Shown here one piece after another: positions 5,823 to 7,863 of a stretch of 7,863 bases of DNA. The number at the start of each line of letters is the position of its first letter. Position 1 is the stretch's first letter. The translations under genes and the position numbers were made by a program. The notes under the pieces were generated by a model, which was not told the DNA's origin, made no database searches, and saw nothing but the letters and a program-made list of their open reading frames with translations. Source of the DNA: Chloroflexi bacterium RBG_16_68_14 (GTDB lineage: Bacteria > Chloroflexota > Dehalococcoidia > DSTF01 > RBG-16-68-14); assembly GCA_001796995.1 (NCBI GenBank), contig MGOB01000100.1, positions 9,207 through 17,069 of the forward strand, in the 5' to 3' direction.

Positions 5823-6752
5823 ACGGACGAACGGCACTACGACATCGTTATCGTCGGCGCCGGGCCGGCCGGCCTGACGGCCGGCCTCTATGCCGCCCGC
5901 GCCCGCCGGCGCACCATCCTGCTTGAGCGCAGCGTCACCGGCGGACAGATCGCCCTCACCTCGATCGTGGAGAACTACCCCGGTCTGGAGGAGGTGAACG
6001 GCTTCGAGCTGGGGCAGATGATGCAGCGCCAGGCCGAGAAGTACGGCCTGGAGGTGGGCTATACCGAGGTCACCGGCCTGGAGCAGCGCGACGGCCTCCA
6101 CCTGCTCCACACCAAGGACGGCGACTACACGGCGAAGGCGGTCATCATCACCGGCGGCGCCGACTACAACCGGCTGGGCGTCCCCGGCGAAGCGGAGCTC
6201 ACCGGCAGGGGCGTTTCCTACTGCGCCACCTGCGACGCCGCCTTCTTCAAGGACCAGGTCTGCGCGGTCGTGGGCGGGGGCGACGCCGCCATGGACGAAG
6301 GGCTCTTCGTGGTCCGCTACGCCTCCAAGGTCTACGTCATCCACCGGCGCGACCAGCTCCGCGCCAGCAAGATCCTCCAGGAGCGCGCCTTCGCCAACCC
6401 GAAGATGGAGTTCATCTGGGACACCGTGGTCACCGAGATCCAGGGCAAGGACGCGGTGGAGTGCCTGAGGCTGCGCAACGTCAAGACGAACGAGGAGTCC
6501 ACGCTGGAGGTGGCCGCCGTCTTCATCTTCATCGGCCTTAGCCCCAACACCGACTACCTGAAGGGCATGCTGCCGATGGACGGAGGCGGCCACATCTACG
6601 TCGACGAGTGGATGGAGACGGGGGTCCCCGGCCTCTTCGCCGCCGGCGACGTGCGGGCGAACTCGGCCCGCCAGGTGGTGACCGCCGCCGGCGACGGCGC
6701 CACCGCCGCCATCCGCGCCGACCACTACATCAGCGAGACCTTCCAAGAATAG
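5823..6752 (+). CDS. trxB: Thioredoxin reductase (NADPH), apparent ACG start
   Basis: This FAD enzyme transfers electrons from NADPH to thioredoxin. Counting from ACG at 5823 it has 309 residues, normal for bacterial TrxB. FAD-binding GAGPAG is at 12-17, the redox centre CATC at 134-137, NADPH-binding GGGDAA at 151-156 and HRRD at 174-177, and the second FAD contact AAGD at 273-276, followed by RQVVTAAGDG. The CATC position agrees closely with E. coli TrxB (135/138). The reading frame is open upstream to 5751 but contains no ATG, GTG or TTG before the GAGPAG motif. The first in-frame ATG, at 5967, would delete the FAD site. ACG at 5823 follows AGAAGGGA by 7 nt and gives the expected N-terminus DERHYDIVIVGAG. 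A rare ACG start, a point mutation, or a sequencing error could each explain this. It lies 43 nt after trxA, in the same operon. Confidence 0.93.
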   Translation, partial: TDERHYDIVIVGAGPAGLTAGLYAARARRRTILLERSVTGGQIALTSIVENYPGLEEVNGFELGQMMQRQAEKYGLEVGYTEVTGLEQRDGLHLLHTKDGDYTAKAVIITGGADYNRLGVPGEAELTGRGVSYCATCDAAFFKDQVCAVVGGGDAAMDEGLFVVRYASKVYVIHRRDQLRASKILQERAFANPKMEFIWDTVVTEIQGKDAVECLRLRNVKTNEESTLEVAAVFIFIGLSPNTDYLKGMLPMDGGGHIYVDEWMETGVPGLFAAGDVRANSARQVVTAAGDGATAAIRADHYISETFQE

Positions 6753-6780
6753 GGGCCCTTGCCAGATCCCTCTGCCCTGT

Positions 6781-6863
6781 CACCTTGAGCGAAGCGAAGG
6801 GTCTTTGTCCCCTCCCCGTACTACCGTGTCTGCGGGCTGAGGTTCTTCGCCGCGCTCAGGATG
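6781..6863. repeat. Inverted pair of an intergenic repeat (TGAGCGAAGCGAAG type)
   Basis: Arm 1 (6781-6804) contains CTTGAGCGAAGCGAAGG. Arm 2 (6840-6863), read on the other strand, gives CCTGAGCGCGGCGAAGAACC. The arms agree at 17 of 24 positions, most differences being transitions, and are separated by 35 nt. The core resembles short intergenic repeats (TCCTGAGCGAAGCGAAG) common in Chloroflexota and other GC-rich bacterial genomes. It lies just after trxB and could form a hairpin in the transcript, protecting or ending the trxAB message. Only one copy pair is visible, so dispersal is from general knowledge. Confidence 0.55.
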
Positions 6864-6883
6864 CCCAGGCAATAGCCGGCGCA

Positions 6884-6902
6884 AGCGCCCAGGCGCTCTT
6901 TT
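6884..6902 (+). terminator. Candidate intrinsic terminator after trxB
   Basis: AGCGC (6884-6888) and GCGCT (6893-6897) form a GC-rich stem around a 4-nt loop CCAG, followed by CTTTT (6898-6902). The stem is short and the T-run is only four, so it is a modest candidate. Its place, about 130 nt after the trxB stop and before the next gene, is right for ending the trxAB transcript. Confidence 0.4.
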
Positions 6903-6921
6903 CGTAAGCAACTGCTACGCC

Positions 6922-6948
6922 TTGCCCCCATCGTGCTTTATGTATAGA
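6922..6948 (+). promoter_or_regulatory. Weak candidate promoter of the NIDO-domain gene
   Basis: TTGCCC (6922-6927) and TATAGA (6943-6948) are separated by 15 nt, shorter than ideal. The region around 6936-6950 is the most AT-rich stretch of this intergenic gap, which is the main support. Transcription would start near 6955. Confidence 0.22.
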
Positions 6949-7001
6949 CTACGCCTACGCCCCGGGGTGGGGAAGCCTAGCTCACACAGCAGATGCCTAG
7001 G

Positions 7002-7019
7002 CGCAGGCTGATGCCTGCG
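7002..7019 (+). repeat. Short hairpin just upstream of the NIDO-domain gene
   Basis: CGCAGG (7002-7007) and CCTGCG (7014-7019) form a perfect 6-bp stem with a 6-nt loop, ending 8 nt before the ATG at 7028. The segments GATGCCTAGG (6993-7002) and GATGCCTGCG (7010-7019) are imperfect direct repeats. Folding would abut or mask the ribosome landing site. A role in translation control is speculative. Confidence 0.35.
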
Positions 7020-7027
7020 GATGAGCT

Positions 7028-7863
7028 ATGAGTTGGCTGAAGATTCTCTTGATTGGCTTATCGGCGGCCGTGGCCGTGACCTCCGCTGCGCACTGGTCGT
7101 TCAGCTCGCGGCCAGCGACGGCGGCGACGGCCATGCGTCCCGGATTCGACGCCAACGTGCTGCCGGGAAATGACGATGAATCGACTGGACTGGTGCCTAT
7201 CGGGTTCACGCTGAACTTCTTCGGCACCAGCTACGGCTCTCTGTACGTCAACAATAACGGTAACGTCACCTTCGATTTCCCCCTCGGCGAATATACCCCC
7301 TTCGACCTGACCAGCACCGAGCGGGTCATCATCGCTCCCTTCTTCGCGGACGTCGACACGCGAACTGGGAACGTCGCCACCTACGGGACGGGGACCGTGG
7401 ACGGCCGTCCTACTTTCGGAGTCAATTGGCCTGGGGTGGGTTGTTATTCCGAGATCATCACGGTACTCAACTCCTTCCAGGTCCTCCTGATCGATCGTTC
7501 CGACTTCTCTCCAGGCGACTTCGACATCGAGTTCAACTACAACGCCGTTCAGTGGGAGGCCGGGACGGCCAGCGGCGGCGATGCCACATGCCTTGGTGGC
7601 GCCGCCGCTCGGGTCGGGTTTTCCAACGGCACCGGCCAGCCAAGTACCTTCTTCGAGCTCCCTGGCTCCGCCATCAACGGCGCGTTCCTCGATTCCAATA
7701 CCGACACCGGCCTGGTGCACAACGGCCTGGAGAGCACTACGCTCGGGCGCTATCTGTTCCGAATACGCGGTGGACTGCCCCAGCCAATCAGCACATCGGT
7801 GCCCACTGCCACTGCCACGCCCACCCTACCGATGGAGACACCCGCGCCAACCGCCCTTCAGAC
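7028..7863 (+). CDS. Secreted protein with nidogen-like (NIDO) domain and Thr/Pro linker (C-terminus cut by window edge)
   Basis: The first 278 codons are present and the frame stays open to the window end. A signal peptide is visible (Lys5, then hydrophobic ILLIGLSAAVAV), with possible cleavage near Ala20 or within the Ala-rich stretch at 29-35. Residues 40-248 resemble the NIDO domain: LYVNNNGNVTFDF (72-84), VIIAPFFADVDTRTGNV (100-116), NSFQVLLIDRSD (148-159), GDFDIEFNYNAVQWE (163-177), and ARVGFSNGTGQPSTFFELPG (194-213). NIDO domains occur in extracellular and adhesion proteins; here an external location is inferred. Cys139 and Cys188 could form a disulfide. After residue 250 a Ser/Thr/Pro-rich linker begins (SVPTATATPTLP), typical of a tether to another domain or a cell-surface anchor. 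The Shine-Dalgarno is weak (GGATGAG, very close to the ATG). An out-of-frame ATG at 7021 does not give this protein. Confidence 0.85.
   Translation, partial: MSWLKILLIGLSAAVAVTSAAHWSFSSRPATAATAMRPGFDANVLPGNDDESTGLVPIGFTLNFFGTSYGSLYVNNNGNVTFDFPLGEYTPFDLTSTERVIIAPFFADVDTRTGNVATYGTGTVDGRPTFGVNWPGVGCYSEIITVLNSFQVLLIDRSDFSPGDFDIEFNYNAVQWEAGTASGGDATCLGGAAARVGFSNGTGQPSTFFELPGSAINGAFLDSNTDTGLVHNGLESTTLGRYLFRIRGGLPQPISTSVPTATATPTLPMETPAPTALQ

Noticed and set aside
5694..6746. Minus-strand open frame of 350 codons
   Set aside because: It is antisense to trxA end and trxB; Gly/Ala/Val/Asp repeats reflect the complement of GC-rich codons.
5967..6752. trxB starting at the ATG at 5967
   Set aside because: It would lack the whole FAD-binding GAGPAG strand, which is encoded in the same frame immediately upstream; the reductase would not be functional.
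6608..6907. Plus-strand open frame of 99 codons across the trxB end
   Set aside because: It is out of frame with trxB, and its C-terminal half is only the translated intergenic repeat.
7058..7720. Minus-strand open frame of 220 codons
   Set aside because: The opposite strand encodes a signal peptide and NIDO domain in a frame open to the edge; this frame has no domain.
1..7863. CRISPR array, tRNA or rRNA genes, insertion sequence or phage genes
   Set aside because: No spaced identical repeats, cloverleaf with a tRNA-like T-arm, transposase motif or integrase was seen on either strand.

Overview
The window is GC-rich bacterial DNA, most likely from the Chloroflexota or a similar high-GC lineage. 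This is inferred from weak signals: a threonine/proline-rich linker in a secreted protein at the right edge, an intergenic repeat with a TGAGCGAAGCGAAG core, a Tat-type lipoprotein signal on the ABC solute-binding protein, and overall codon use. There is no rRNA, tRNA, CRISPR array, transposase or phage gene to fix the taxon or suggest a mobile island.

Region 1 (1-2962, minus strand) is the front of a peptide/nickel-type ABC importer operon, read leftward. It holds a family 5 solute-binding lipoprotein, a DppB-type permease, and the N-terminal 95 codons of a DppC-type permease that runs off the left edge. The genes are 2-6 nt apart. Region 2 (2963-3193) is a divergent promoter region with a candidate promoter for each direction. 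Region 3 (3194-5055, plus strand) is a two-gene unit: a class I SAM-dependent methyltransferase overlapping by 4 nt with plsX, the acyl-phosphate-forming enzyme of phospholipid synthesis.

Region 4 (5018-6752) is the most interesting part. A CsoR-family metal-sensing repressor gene (minus strand) lies head-to-head with a thioredoxin / thioredoxin reductase pair (plus strand). The 120-bp gap contains a perfect 19-bp CsoR-type palindrome (CATACCCCC-T-GGGGGTATG, 5388-5406). It sits inside a trxA promoter and over the start region of a csoR promoter, so one operator could silence both directions. The layout suggests a copper- or thiol-stress-induced thioredoxin system with an autoregulated repressor. 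The thioredoxin reductase has no ATG, GTG or TTG upstream of its FAD-binding motif. Its best start is an ACG codon placed correctly behind a Shine-Dalgarno sequence. The csoR 3' end overlaps the plsX 3' end by 38 bp.

Region 5 (6753-7027) holds an inverted pair of a probable dispersed intergenic repeat, a candidate intrinsic terminator, and a short hairpin in front of the next gene. Region 6 (7028 to the right edge) is a secreted protein with a nidogen-like (NIDO) domain followed by the start of a Thr/Pro linker; it is cut by the window end.
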